The notes: generated by a model from the sequence alone, not told the origin. A DNA stretch of 64,000 bases from Ceratopteris richardii (GCA_020310875.1 MU260073.1:528501-592500); one strand, 5' to 3'. Shown: positions 37,651 through 54,399, counted from the stretch's first letter. A program made the numbers and translations.

Positions 37651-38970
37651 AAAAAAGTCCAAAGTTCAAAATCCACAAATGACATGACATTAATCCCTTA
37701 GGGAAAAAAAAAATCACAAAGATGTGTGCGTTGTTCTTCCTTATTTTAAACATAATTAACAGAGTAGATCGACGACCAAAATCCCACACACAAAAAAAAA
37801 AAGAACACTAAGCCCATTTACCCCTACAATCTCACTTTCAAATTCAAACCTATGAAAGATTAGCCATAAAACAAACAGAAAACAGAACAAAAAACAAGAG
37901 CAAGCATACCTACAATGTTTGAACTCGCGATACTCTTCATTTCATTTTCAAGTTCAAGCTTACCAGAAATTCGCCATAAAGAGAGGAAAAAGGAGAAACA
38001 AACACAAAAATGTTTATATCCTAACTCAAGACGCTGCTCTTCATGTATGGTTCTTAGCTTATTCATAATAAACAGGAGCACAATCAACTAAACAGGAGCA
38101 CAATCAACTAGTATCCCATTGTTACTGCGAATACTGATAGGCATGTCCGAGGGGCAGATATTTTAGATCTGATTTGGCGCATTTCTGCATTCAGCTTTAG
38201 ATCGCAGAAGGCCACGAGTAAAGGAGACGCTCTTACGGAAGCCACTTGTAGGCCAACAGGAAAACCTGCCATAGTTAGACGGCCCATGGTTTTCCAGGAT
38301 GCGGAAATCTAACCGACGGACGGCAACACCTACAAAGAAAATAACATGGTCAAAGCTGGTTTATGTCTGATGCATGTGGATGTAATATCTGTTCTTCAAC
38401 AATTTCAATACGCATATGATGCTGACTGTTTTCTGATTTTGCTTTCCTTTTTTCATATCTCATGGAATGCGTTTGCAATTTTCCGCACAGACTACAGAAC
38501 TGCATTATAATATAAGGAATTCGTGTTTTTTTCGTACTCTCAACAAACCGCCATTGAAACTGCGCGCCATGGAGAGCTTCCCTAGAAAGTTTTTCCTCAT
38601 ACGAAACTTGCCCACAACCACGTACCGCCGTGGAAACAGATTTGCTTTAACAAAACAATATTTTGCCCTTTTGGGTCTATTCGCGTGATACCAATTCTAA
38701 AAGCATTCTATCCATAGGTGCAGAAATGCTAGAAAGATGAAAAAAATGAAATTCCCCTATTTTCTCTCCGCTAAAGTCTTGTCCTTATTTAACTAATATT
38801 AGAATATGTTGGACAAACTGCAACCCATTGCGCTGTTTTATGTACGAAATTCCATGGAAATCTGTTTTTATTTACAAAATTGCATCCATTTGGATGCTCT
38901 CTCTACGTTCATGGTCATCGTCTCCAGAATCTGAACCCATGGGCGGCCCGCGATTTATCCGCTTCTAGTC
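37651..38970. other. Upstream intergenic region of GAPDH; no other gene seen
   Basis: There is a directly repeated 20-mer (aacaggagcacaatcaacta twice at about 38072-38111) and several A-rich runs. A 73-codon open frame at 38467-38688 has no recognisable motif and is not called. The last few hundred bases probably hold GAPDH promoter elements, which I cannot assign individually. Confidence 0.5.
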
Positions 38971-38980
38971 ATTTATATAG
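38971..38980 (+). promoter_or_regulatory. Probable TATA box of GAPDH
   Basis: atttatatag lies about 100 bases upstream of the start codon in otherwise GC-richer DNA. A start site about 30 bases downstream would give a 5' leader of roughly 70-80 bases. Confidence 0.6.
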
Positions 38981-39080
38981 ATCTCTTGACCTGGGTTATA
39001 ACACTGCATTGTACTGCGTAGTTTGAAGTTCTCATCTATTCACAAGCGTTTGAACGTCAAGGTCTTCTGCAGATCTGATC

Positions 39081-42603
<3,523 letters not shown>

Positions 42604-42747
42604 GTGGCCTTGAATCCTGACAACTGGTCCTCTTGCTAAATTTTGGGGCTGGCATTTTGTAAAAGAGGCTGGAATTCGGTCCATTTTTCATCCCTGAGAA
42701 TGTGCTCAGTGGAAGCCAGCGTGATGTAGTTACCATTCTCAATGCAA

Positions 42748-42764
42748 AATAAAATGCAAATAAA
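42748..42764 (+). terminator. Polyadenylation signals of GAPDH
   Basis: Two AATAAA hexamers (42748-42753 and 42759-42764) lie about 150 bases after the GAPDH stop codon, the usual place for plant near-upstream elements. Confidence 0.7.
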
Positions 42765-43081
42765 ATATTTCGAGGTATCTTAGATCTGTGTCGTCTTCGA
42801 AACAGATGTATAAACTTGAAGTCCTGCGGACCGGCATTAGTGTCACATTTTATGATAATAATTAGAGGTACTTTCCGTTACATCCTACCAGTGAGAATAA
42901 GCTACATCTGGTTTGATCCTTTCATATGATCTTGTAAGTAGTTTGAGGCTCTCCAGGCTTCAGCTCTGCCGCCATCTCCTTGTGCCGCCATCATCCTCGA
43001 GTTATGTGGCAGTCCACAGTTTTGACAAATGCCTTCGTTAATTATTCTCACACGTTGTAACAGGGGGCATTAATGAACCAC

Positions 43082-43084
<3 letters not shown>

Positions 43085-43122
<38 letters not shown>

Positions 43123-43542
43123 AGAGGTTGAACAAATGCCTACTCCCTCGAGCTTTAATTTTGAAAGAGCTTTAACTTAACTTAGAAAGATCAACTGTAA
43201 AAAGCTTTAACTTAGATCAACTGTAAACTTAAAAAGATCCAACTCTACAGATGAATGGTGTACGAGTGAATGGGTACTATTGTACAGGTGAATGGGCTTA
43301 GTGTACCCATGGGGAGTCTTTAACTTTGAAAGAAGAACTGTACGAGTGAATGGGCATAGTACCTACAGGACCTCTCGTATTTCACAAAGTAGGGGGTTAG
43401 ATAAGATTACAATTTGTTTCAACTGGTCTAAAAATATTAAGGTCTAAATCTTAAGTCATTACATGTCTAACGGGATTTTGAACTTTGAATCTTTGCCTCA
43501 AGAAGACCAAAGACTCAACCACTAAAACAACGGAAAGTGGAG
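43085..43542 (-). mobile_element. tRNA-derived SINE, copy 2, with poly(A) tail and target duplication
   Basis: On the minus strand the head (near 43530) carries an A-box-like tagtggttgagtc and a B-box-like agttcaaaatcccg about 33 bases later. The body ends in a tail of about 35 A (T run at 43085-43120 on the plus strand). It is flanked by a 13-bp duplication, aatgaaccacgat (43072-43084) and aatgaactacgat (43543-43555), with one mismatch. This copy is longer than copy 1 because a gaatgggcatagtac-type segment and a gctttaacttag segment are internally duplicated. The length of the tail suggests a relatively recent insertion. Confidence 0.85.
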
Positions 43543-43806
43543 AATGAACTACGATCTGATGGGATGTTTCGAAGATAAATCACGGGAATCATCAAATAAA
43601 AAATTGGTTCTCGATCCTGGGGGGTGTAGTAGATTTTGACAGTTTGTAAAGATGTTTGACTGACAATATATCCCACACGGGCATATGAGGATGGTACTTG
43701 TATGGTGGGTATCCACCATTACAACAAAACACGTACATACATGCATACAATACATGGATAAGATTAATTGAAACAATCATCCGTCTTTTGGAGCCTATGA
43801 TCATAT

Positions 43807-44262
43807 ATGAAACGTTTACATCAGTGGATATTTTGTGCGAAGCTAAATGATGGTTGCAAAATCTTATTCGGAACAAAATGGTGGCCTCCTGGAGTACATA
43901 TTGAGACGAATTATGTACCATGTTTTATTTTTCAAATGGAGGTTCGGAAAGCGCCTACTCCGCGCGAGCTTTTATGTACCATGTTTGACGATGTCGTGTT
44001 AGTGGTCCGTCATGATGATACGGCAATGGGCAGGTCTATGTTGGTAGAAGAAAATAATGCGCTGAGCAGTGTTGTATTTTGTCGATCTACCTTACCCTTC
44101 AATTTTGAAGGCTACCTACATATGCTACGTGTATTTGATGTTTTTAATGTATTTTTTGAAGGTGTAATAAAATTTTTGACGTTAGTTTACGGTAAAAAAT
44201 GGCCAAAACAGGCAATACGGTCGTCAAAAAACAACACTGCTGAGCATACTTCCAGTTCATAG
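43807..44262 (+). CDS. Unrecognised 151-codon open reading frame
   Basis: This is the longest frame in the 44-47 kb region. I recognise no family, signal peptide or motif, and no clear promoter or intron structure. It begins MKRLHQWIFCAKLNDG and ends in a short basic/polar tail. Its length is only modestly above chance for this composition. It may be part of a larger spliced gene or simply fortuitous. Confidence 0.15.
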   Translation: MKRLHQWIFCAKLNDGCKILFGTKWWPPGVHIETNYVPCFIFQMEVRKAPTPRELLCTMFDDVVLVVRHDDTAMGRSMLVEENNALSSVVFCRSTLPFNFEGYLHMLRVFDVFNVFFEGVIKFLTLVYGKKWPKQAIRSSKNNTAEHTSSS

Positions 44263-47100
44263 GTTGCATTAAAAAAATTGATCTCAAAATGAGAGTTTAC
44301 ATATGCTGAGCTCAACAGCCTACTATCTTTGTCAATTTGTTTCAATTTGTTGGATTCTTGAGGAGTTCTCCATAAAATTTGTAGAAAAAGAAAATATATG
44401 TAGTTTGTTTGCTCTACCAGGTAAAGTTCGATGTGAATTTCACATTCTCAAAAATAGTAGACGCCTGTGAAATTGATGGATGAAACGTCTGATTGCATTA
44501 AACCTATGTTGATGACTTGAATACGAGTATTGAAAGTTTTAATTGTGGAAGAGCACATTTTCTTGGAATCGAAATTTTACTTTCGCCTACGAAAAAATTT
44601 AGTATATATTTGTAGCCTCATTAATGTGACACTTGGTGCAAGGCAGCCATCTGTGGCTGATCTTATATTCACGTCTGAGCTTGAAGAACATAAAGTTATG
44701 ATGTTGGACAATACTCTTAATTTAAACTATTAAATCCATGATGGAAACTTTTCTAAAACATCTGTATATACTTATGATTTTATTCTCTACACATTCTGTG
44801 GAGTGAAAAGTACTTCGTACAGAATAATCCGTGTCTACGCATGTTGTGTGGATCTATGATTTTTATTCTAAAACATGTGTCTATGATTTCTAAAACATTT
44901 GTATGTATCTATGATTTCTAAAACATCTGTATGTATCTATGATTTTTATTATCTACGCATGTTCGGTGGAGTGAAAAGTACTTCGTACATGATAATCCTT
45001 GTCTAGTTCCTTGCCAACTTTTTTCCACTAATTAGTTTGTGAGTTTTTGGCCCATAATCAAATACGGAGTTCGGGTTGTATATAGACCTATGAAAATTCT
45101 CAAGACCATCTTTTCTTTCTTGATCATCTTTTTCCATGGTTTGTTCTTCGATGGATACATCCATTGGATGTGAATACATGCAGATGGACTATTTGACTGA
45201 TGACATAAAATTGATACGTTTCTGTACTACGTTGTTTTCCTCTTGATATTTGGTGAATGTTTCATAAGCTTCCTGTACCTATTGTCCGATCTCACTTAAT
45301 ACACTTAGCTACACCTGTCATATACATGCTCAAGAGTCTTTTTTTTTCACACAGGATAACTTCCTAATGTGGATCTTCTAGTCTTTGGCTATTTAGCCCT
45401 CGTACAATCTGTAATGCTTTGAGTCATATTTGTTTGGCCTATTAATTGACCCTCCAATCGAGAAACGTTTGCTTTTAGGTCTTCTAATTCTAGATTTGCA
45501 ATGATTGTCATGGGGATTGTAGGTGCAACACTAATAATTTGATCATTTTTCACTCAACTCTGAAATTTGTAACTATAAGTTGTCACGTTCAGGAGTTTTT
45601 CATGATAAATTTGTATCGAAAAATAGTGCACTATCTGGAATTAATATCCGATAGTGATTGATTGGTCTTCTCATTTGAGTCTTCTCATTTCTCATTCTTT
45701 TCTACATGCACTCCTCTATATTTGCACGTAAATAAAGAAACTATAAATACACGTGCTTTGGATACTTTTCCGATAGAGTGTTATCTACTACACAACTCTA
45801 TTTTTGTGCCCAATACTGTGTCTTTTTCCGATAGAATGTGTTGTCCACTACACATCTCTATTTGTGTGCCCAATGCTTTGTATTGTGTCATCAACTCCGC
45901 ATCTCTATTTCTATGTTTTTTTTATTTTGTATTCTTTGTGCATGTGTAGCTTCGAGATGTTGTAACTTGTAACAACGTCACTGTAGAGGCATTCGGGTGC
46001 TATCAATTTTTCCATTCAATCATTGTTCCTTTAGGCATCCAATATTGATGCCAATTGCGATTTGATTCTGCTGCTTGTTCTTGTTTCTGTTTTGAGTTTT
46101 AGTTTTGATTTCAATTTTTGTTTCTATTTCCAGTCCTTGTTTTGTTTTCAGTTTTTGGGTTTTGTTTTAGTTCTAATTCTAGTTTTGGTTTAGTTTCAGT
46201 TTTTGAAAGTACAATTTGCACTTAAGTTTGCACCCACCATTACTCCCTGGTTACATTTGCTCCTTTAGTTTGCTCCAAGGTGTCGAATAAGGCTGGCATA
46301 TTTGGCTTTCTTAGCTCACTTGGATCCCATGGCTCGTGGGGAAGATTGTACCCAATACTATGTATTTGTCATCTTTTGCCCACCTTTGTTTCTATGTGTT
46401 CAATTTCATATTGTGTTTATGGATATATGAATTTGGGATCTTGTAATAGTGGTCTTAGAGCCTACACAGCAGATTGCAGAGGCATTTTGGTGCCATTCAT
46501 TTTGGTGCTCAACAATTGTTTGCTTAGGTTTCTAATCCCGATTTCGATCCCAGTCGTGATTTGATTTTGATTCTGATTTTTGTTCTTGTCGTTTTTTTGG
46601 TTTTGATTTTGATTTTGGTTTTCGTTTTCTACTATAGTTCTTCTCTCTATTTTGGTTTTTGGTTTTTATTTTAGTTCCAAATCTATTCTTGATTTGAGTT
46701 CCAGTTCTTGAACCTATAGTTTACACTTATGTTTACTCCTTTCACTTACTCGAAGGCATCGGTTAAGACATACAAATTTGGCATCTTTGGCGTCTATAAG
46801 CTCACATTCACAAATCAAGTGCTTTACCAATACACTTCTCACATGTGTTGTCACTCTATTCTATTTTTCTTATATTTAACATAACTTTCATCAATCTTAC
46901 TTTTTCAATTCCCAAGAACCAACCCTTCTTTTTTCACATGTGTTGTCACTCTAGTCCATTTTACTTATATTGAACATAACTTTCATCTATCTTACTTTTT
47001 CAATTCCCAAGAACCATCCTTCCTTTTTTCATTTTAATTCAAGAATTCTCAAAATTATTTTCGCGTTTTTAGTAAGGGGATTTCTTCTTTTACACACTGA
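44263..47100. other. Gene-poor region built from diverged tandem duplications
   Basis: No gene is supported. Repeats seen: two copies of a segment containing gtggagtgaaaagtacttcg (about 44745-44835 and 44925-45000) with tctatgatttctaaaacat units between; two copies of a roughly 58-bp unit at 45766-45880 (tccgatagaatgtgttgtcc); a larger diverged duplication of about 0.45-0.5 kb (about 45840-46290 and 46340-46760), each copy containing gattgcagaggcatt-like sequence followed by a gttttgattttgg-rich tract; and two 95-bp copies at 46840-46934 and 46935-47029 (cacatgtgttgtcactcta). The T/G-rich tract reads as low complexity. Confidence 0.65.
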
Positions 47101-47289
47101 TGGACCCTACTCATATCATGCAGAACTTTGGTGAATCACGTCTACTTGGTGTATTTGCGAACAATTGTTAGAGCTCTTGTGGCACAAACCCCAAGGCACC
47201 CAAAATGAGATCAAAGAACATGATGAATTACTTCAAAAGATACACTTCAAGGAGGATAAACTTGTACTTGTGGTGAAGATAGTTTTATG

Positions 47290-47455
47290 GCTCAAGCAGA
47301 TGGCACACATTCCAAGATTGAGATAAAGAATTTTGAATTCTCATGATTTGATGGGTGTAAGGATGATCAATTTGTTTTATCATGGCAGTTTTATGACTTA
47401 TATTCAGATGAATCATACTCGGAAAATGATAAAGTGAATTTTTCACTAATTATTT
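47290..47455 (+). pseudogene. Possible degraded retrotransposon Gag fragment
   Basis: A broken plus-strand reading resembles the N-terminal core of Ty3/gypsy-type Gag (IEIKNFEF, then WQFYDLYSDE), with the usual pattern of an acidic FDG-like segment and conserved aromatics. The match is by eye and short. The C3 LTR starts immediately downstream and may have inserted into it. Confidence 0.25.
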
Positions 47456-47465
47456 GGCGGGGAAA

Positions 47466-47694
47466 TGTTGATATATTTAGGTAGTGATGTGTGTGAACAC
47501 ACTAGCACCACAGAGGTACTTTTTTCCCTAGGATATTTTTTCCCGCGGCTTGTATGTACATCTATTAGCCCTAATGGGTTACTTATCTTTGTACATTCTA
47601 GTGGTAATACATTCAGTATTGTGTGTTGTGCGCTCCAAGCTTCTTCTTCTTCCTTGTGTTGTTCGCGTGCTTCCATAAACGTCTAACTCCAAGA
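47466..47694 (+). repeat. 5' LTR of copia C3
   Basis: 229 bp, TGTTGATATATT to TAACTCCAAGA; same family as the LTRs of C1 and C2, with a decayed 3' terminus. Confidence 0.87.
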
Positions 47695-47921
47695 ATTGGT
47701 ATGAGAGCAGGTCGCCACTTCATCTAAGGCATCGTCGACACCCTTCCGGTTGTAGTCTCAGAAAGGGCATACTCAGGGTGATTAGGAGATCCAAACCGCT
47801 TCGTTTTATGTGCCAAAATCGCGATCTGAGCTCGTTTCAGCCTCCAAATGCACTATTGTAGTGCTTTGCAGGCTATTTTGTCTTTTTGTGCCAAAGATAT
47901 ATATAGGTTTTGGTTCGCCAG

Positions 47922-48963
47922 TGTTGGTGCAGACCAATCACCAATTGAATGTTTGGAAGATTAAAGAATGAAGGAAGATTCAATTCTTGAAGCTTGGAAG
48001 AAGGATACATTCAGAGGATATGAGGAATGTACACATATGTACATTAGTATAGTTATAGTTCACTTAGATCTTTGATTAGTCATAGACTTGTACAAATTTC
48101 TCTATAAATACCTTGAAAATGTCGAGGCGTGATATGAGAGCATATGAAAGAATAGATGAGTGAGTATAGAAGTCAAGAAAGGAGAAGTTAGATGTCATGA
48201 GACATGTGAAATGTTAGTTGAGTTTTCCTCTCATCACTCAACTGTAATTTTCTGAGTAATCAAAGAAATATTGCGCCCGATGTTTCTGTGTCTGCTCCGT
48301 CTGTGTTAGATCATTTGTGAAATCCTTTTGAGGATATCTAAGTTCATAGTTAATGAGTCTATGACTTGAGTTTCAGAGTCTAATTGTAAACAGGCTAGGA
48401 GAATTGTTAATAGGAACATTCATATGTGATGAGTGTTCACAGTTCTCTGAAACAGGCGCAAATTTCGATCTTGATTTTTTGGTCAGTTCTCACTCCACAG
48501 TTTAAAGTTTTGTGCAAGCAAGCACTTAATCTTTAAGTTAGAAGATAAGCTGCTTGTATCTACAAGCATTTGTTTAAACGGGTTCGAGATTGATAGAACT
48601 ATGTGTTAGAAGTTAGGGGTGTCAAAATCGACTTCTCAGAAGTGCAGATTTAGACATAGGTAACTTGTGAAGTTGATTTCTCAAGTTATACTAAACCTTT
48701 TGAAGAAATTTAACTTGGAGGAGGTGCGCAACTTCTAGGCGACACTCCATACAAAATTTCATAGAAAACTTTACATGTTTGATAGGTCAATGAGAAGAAA
48801 TTGTGCAGCAGACTTTCTGTGTTTTATCTTCACAGAATTTTTCAACTTTTGATAATTTGGAGATTGAACCTCTAATTTGGTGAAGATTTTGACTTACTCT
48901 TGGTATAGAGGTGCTCTAATCATAAGAGTAGGTTGTTCTTTTGGAGATTAACACTCTCCATCA
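47922..48963 (+). repeat. 5' LTR of copia A3
   Basis: 1042 bp from TGTTGGTGCAGACC to CACTCTCCATCA, almost identical to 53355-54399. Confidence 0.95.
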
Positions 48964-51900
48964 GTGGTATCAGAGCAGGAGACATCAAAATCAAGGAAAG
49001 GAGGATCCCGACTGTTGCAGATTCAAGAAATTCAACAGTTGAAGAACTAAAAGGTGAGCTTGAAGGCAAAGCTTGAGGAGGAGACCATACGACATCAAGA
49101 AAGACAAAAGGACTCTAATTTGAAGTAAAGGTACATATATTGTTCATAAAGCTTGAAGATTTCAATACACAGGTGGACACAAGATGGGAGATTCTCTACA
49201 GATAGAGAAATTGGATAGGGAAAACTATCCTGCATGGTCAATGAGGATGGAAGCTCATCTTATGAGCAAAGATTTAATAGCTTATATCACAGGAGAAGAA
49301 GAGAAGCCACAATTCAGAGATCCTAGTGTTCCAACTAGGGAAGAGTTAGCAGATTTGAAAAATTGGATGAAGAAAGATGCTCAAGCTAGGAGCATTATCT
49401 ATATGGCAGTCAATGATTACTTGTTACCTCATATTCGAGGTCTTGAAAGTGCAACTGATATTTGGAATGCTTTGGAGGAGCATTTCCAGAATACTACTAA
49501 GTCAAGGAAGGCATCCTTATGGGCAGAGTTTACCACCTTTAAGAAGAAGGCTTCTCAATCCATTTCAGACTATGTGACAAGAATGAAAGATATTGCAGAT
49601 GCTTTAGGAGCTGTTGATGAAGACATTGAGGAGGATAAATTGGTAAGGCAAATCCTTACAAGTTTAAGAGGTGATGACAAATGGAAGCCATTTATTTTGT
49701 CTACAGAGTTATCACTTGATCATTTCACTCCTGATTTAAATCAGTTGTTAGGTCATATGCTAACATTTGAGTAGGATGTTAAAGGAGATGGTGACAAGAG
49801 TGCAGGTCATGCAATGTACTCAAAGGACAAGAAGAAGAATAGCAAAGGAAAGCAACAAGCAAATGAAGATGAAGGAACAACTAGTCAAGCCAACTTCCTA
49901 AGAGGAAGAGGAGGTGGCAAAGGTAGAGGAAGAGGCAGGAACAACAAAGATGGAGGCAAAGCTTGCTGGATTTGTGGTAAGACAAATCACTTAGCTAATG
50001 ATTGTTGGCACAATATTCAGAGTAATAATGGATATAGTCAAAACTATAATGCAAGAGGAAGAGGTGGCAGAAATCAAAGAGGTAATTTCAGAGGTAGAGG
50101 TAGTAGGAGTTACTTTGGAAGGAATGCAAGTAGAGGATTCTAAAGTCAACAATATAACAATACCTACTACAATTATGCTTCAGATCAAAAGGAGGATTCA
50201 ACATTGATAATGAATGCAACTTGTGAAAGGGAGAGTGAAGATCAAAGAGTCTTCTACATTGACTCAGGGTGTAGCAATCACCTAAGTGGTAATATAGCTT
50301 CGATGACTGATTTGGAGAATAAGGTTTTTAATCATGTTGTTCAAACAGGTGACAACACAAAGCATAATGTGAAGTCAATTGGATCAATGAAGGCCAAGGA
50401 TGGTAGCACTTTATTGAGTAAGGTCTTGTATGTTCCTACAATTCCTAAGAATTTGATAAGTGTAGGACAAATTGTGGAAAAAGGTTATGAAGTAAGGTTC
50501 ACTAATGAAGGAGTGTTTGTGGAAGACCCTAGCAATGGATATAAACAAATTGTTTCAGGGAAGAAAGAAGGAAGATTGTTCACATTGAAGATTCAAGGTA
50601 ATATTGGTCATGCTATGTTCACATATGGAGGACATAAGATCTCTGAGTTAGATCTTTGGCACAAGAGGCTTGGACATTTCAATGAAAGAGGTATTAAAGA
50701 CATGATTAACAATGGTTCAGTGCTTGGTTTGCCTAATGTTGCAGGTCAACATATGACATACAGATGTGAGGCATGTCAATTAGGTAAGGCTCATAAGCAT
50801 TCCTATTCCAAGCATGGTTTTATGTACTCAGAGAAGCTTGAGTTGGTACATACAGATGTGTGGGGACCATCAAAGGATTTCAGTATAAATGGGTCAAGGT
50901 ATTATGTGATTTATGTTGATGATGCTACTAGATGGATCACTATTTATGTGATCAAAGATAAGTCAGAAGTGTTTAATACATTTAAACACTATCATGCATA
51001 TGCAGAAAGAATTACAGGTCATAAGTTGAAAAGACTAAGGTCAGATGGAGGGGGAGAGTATTTTTCTAATGAGTACAGTGATTACTTGTGGGATGCAGGA
51101 ATAAAAAGGGAAGTTACTTGCAGGTACTCTCCTCAACAAAATGGTGTAGCAGAAAGGAGAAATAGAACTCTTGTTGAGTTTGCAAGGTCCATGATGGAGA
51201 AAAATTGCCCTAATTATTTGTGGGCTGAGGCTGTAAATACAGCTACTTATTTGGTCAATAGGTTACCATGTAAAGCCCTGCAGGGTATGACACCATATGA
51301 GGCTTGGTGGGGTAAGAGACCTACCTTGGATCATTGCAAAGTATTTGGATGTTTGGCTTATGCATATGTGCCATCACAATTAAGGCACAAATTGGAACCT
51401 AAAGCTGAAAAATATGTGTTTATTGGTTATGATGATAAGCAGATGGGATACAGGTTGTGGAATCCATCCACAAAACATTTTCTTGTATCAAAAGATGTTA
51501 CATTTGATGAGCAAGGTACTTGGTATGCAGGTACTATCAATCTTAATACAGATGATGAAGAGATTGTGAGCCAAAGGAAAGGTAAGTCAAAGGTTCAAAT
51601 AATTGATGAAGAAGAGAATAATGAAGTGCAGGTTGAAGTGGAAGAAACACCAAGATTTGATCCTGAATATGAAGAACCAGAAACCTCAAGAAGTGGAGAA
51701 CTTAGGAGGTCTACAAGAAACAAATGGCAACCTACAAGGTATAGCTATGATACTTCATTTTTGGCTACCAAAGATTATGCTTACATGATTAAAGCAGATG
51801 AAGACCCTTCTACATATGAAGAGGCAAAAGGTAAAGAAAATTGGGAGAAAGCTATGCAGGAAGAATTTGATGCACTATTGGAAAATCAAACTTGGGATTT

Positions 51901-53354
51901 GGTTCCAAAGCCAAATAGCGAGAAGATCATTGGATGTAAGTGGGTTTATAAGACAAAAAGATTTGCAGATGGAAATGTGTCTAGGTACAAAGCTAGACTT
52001 GTTGTCAAAGGGTTTGCTCAGACATATGGTGTTGACTATGATGAGACTTATAGTCATGTGGCAAAGATGACAACCATCAGGACACTTATAGCAATTGCTG
52101 CATGCAAAGGTTGGAAATTGTGTCAATTAGATGTGAAGAATGCTTTTTTGAATGGTTATATTTCAGATGATGTGTTCATGGAGCAACCTCAAGGGTTCAT
52201 AGATAAAAGGTATCTAGATCATGTGTGCAAGCTCAAGAGAGCTTTGTATGGCTTGAAGCAGGCCCCAAGGGCATGGAATTATAGACTTGTAAAGTTCTTG
52301 AAAGAACTTGGATTTCAGGTGTCTAAAGCAGATAGTAGCTTGCTTGTCAAAGCAAGTGATAATGGTTTCATATACATGTGCATATATGTTGATGATATAA
52401 TCCTTACAGGTACAGATGAAGAAGGAATACAAAGACTCAAGAAGCAAATGGAAAAGGAGTTCAAAATAAGTGACTTGGGAGACTTGTCATACTTCTTGGG
52501 CATGGAGATTACATATACTCAACATGGAGTATTTATGACTCAAGAAAGGTATTTGAAGAACTTGTTAATCAAGTTTAAAATGGATGATTGCAGGGTAGCA
52601 CCTACACCAATGGAGGTGAATCACAAATTGAGTAAATTTGGAGGTGAAGAATTCAAGGACATGAGACAATATCAGAGTTTGGTTGGTAGTCTTATCTATG
52701 CTACTTTAACTAGACTTGATTTATCATATGCAGTTGGGGTTTTGTCTCAATTTATGCATTGTCCTAGGAAAGAGCATTGGATTGCAGGTCAAAGAGTGTT
52801 GAGGTACATTAAGGGTACACTCAAAGAAGGTTTGTATTATGGGTTCACATCAGATACAAACATCAAGATCTATAGTGATGCAGATTGGGCAGGTAATCCA
52901 GATGATAGAAGGTCAACTTATGGATACATGTGTTATGTGGGAGATAAACTTATCTCATGGTGTTTCAAGAAGCAACATACAGTTGCTTGTCTTCTACAGA
53001 AGCTGAATATAAAGGCATGGTTGAAGCTGCAAAGGAAGTGATTTGGCTCAAGACCTTGATGAAGAGTTTTGACATTGTGCATGGGATACCAATTATATAT
53101 GGAGATAACATGAGTTCATTGTATTTAGCTGCTAATCCTGTTTTTCATGCCAGGACCAAACACATTGAGATTCAATATCACTTTCTAAGAGAGAAAGTGA
53201 TGGATAAGGAGATTGAAGTCATCCATACTTCAACTAAAGATCAGATAGCTGATATGCTTACAAAGAGCTTGGATGGACCAAAGCTACAGAAGTTTAAAGA
53301 CATGGCAGGTATAAAGAAGATAAGAGAAACCTCAATTGATGATTGAGGGGGAGC

Positions 53355-54399
53355 TGTTGGTGCAGACCAATCACCAATTGAATGTTTGGAAGATTAAAGA
53401 ATGAAGGAAGATTCAATTCTTGAAGCTTGGAAGAAGGATACATTCAGAGGATATGAGGAATGTACACATATGTACATTAGTATAGTTATAGTTCACTTAG
53501 ATCTTTGATTAGTCATAGACTTGTACAAATTTCTCTATAAATACCTTGAAAATGTCGAGGCGTGATATGAGAGCATATGAAAGAATAGATGAGTGAGTAT
53601 AGAAGTCAAGAAAGGAGAAGTTAGATGTCATGAGACATGTGAAATGTTAGTTGAGTTTTCCTCTCATCACTCAACTGTAATTTTCTGAGTAATCAAAGAA
53701 ATATTGCGCCCGATGTTTCTGTGTCTGCTCCGTCTGTGTTAGATCATTTGTGAAATCCTTTTGAGGATATCTAAGTTCATAGTTAATGAGTCTATGACTT
53801 GAGTTTCAGAGTCTAATTGTAAACAGGCTACGAGAATTGTTAATAGGAACATTCATATGTGATGAGTGTTCACAGTTCTCTGAAACAGGCGCAAATTTTG
53901 ATCTTGATTTTTTGGTCAGTTCTCACTCCACAGTTTAAAGTTTTGTGCAAGCAAGCACTTAATCTTTAAGTTAGAAGATAAGCTGCCTGTATCTACAAGC
54001 ATTTGTTTAAACGGGTTCGAGATTGATAGAACTATGTGTTAGAAGTTAGGGGTGTCAAAATCGACTTCTCAGAAGTGCAGATTTAGACATAGGTAACTTG
54101 TGAAGTTGATTTCTCAAGTTATACTAAACCTTTTGAAGAAATTTAACTTGGAGGAGGTGCGCAACTTCTAGGCGACACTCCATACAAAATTTCATAGAAA
54201 ACTTTACATGTTTGATAGGTCAATGAGAAGAAATTGTGCAGCAGACTTTCTGTGTTTTATCTTCTTCACAGAATTTTTCAACTTTTGATAATTTGGAGAT
54301 TGAACCTCTAATTTGGTGAAGATTTTGACTTACTCTTGGTATAGAGCTGCTCTAATCATAAGAGTAGGTTGTTCTTTTGGAGATTAACACTCTCCATCA
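53355..54399 (+). repeat. 3' LTR of copia A3
   Basis: 1045 bp, directly after the polypurine tract; partner of 47922-48963. Confidence 0.95.

Larger units (their letters stand above)
47922..54399 (+). mobile_element. Ty1/copia retrotransposon A3, very young A-family copy
   Basis: This full-length copia element has a 5' LTR (47922-48963), primer site tggtatcagagcagg (48965), Gag from 49184 with an RG-rich segment and CCHC knuckle (CWICGKTNH, near 49965), a long Pol frame from 50204 to 53041 (FYIDSGCSNHLSG protease; SDGGGEY integrase; YVDDI reverse transcriptase near 52390), RNase H to 53346, a polypurine tract (gagggggagc) and a 3' LTR (53355-54399). Flanking GCCAG (47917-47921) and GCTAG (54400-54404) match at four of five positions. 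The LTRs differ by only four substitutions and one 3-bp indel by eye, about 99.6 percent identity. At an assumed 1.3e-8 per site per year that is roughly 0.15 million years. About three breaks are seen in the coding region. Confidence 0.95.

Noticed and set aside
38467-38688. 73-codon open frame upstream of GAPDH
   Set aside because: No motif, no transcript evidence in sequence, length expected by chance.
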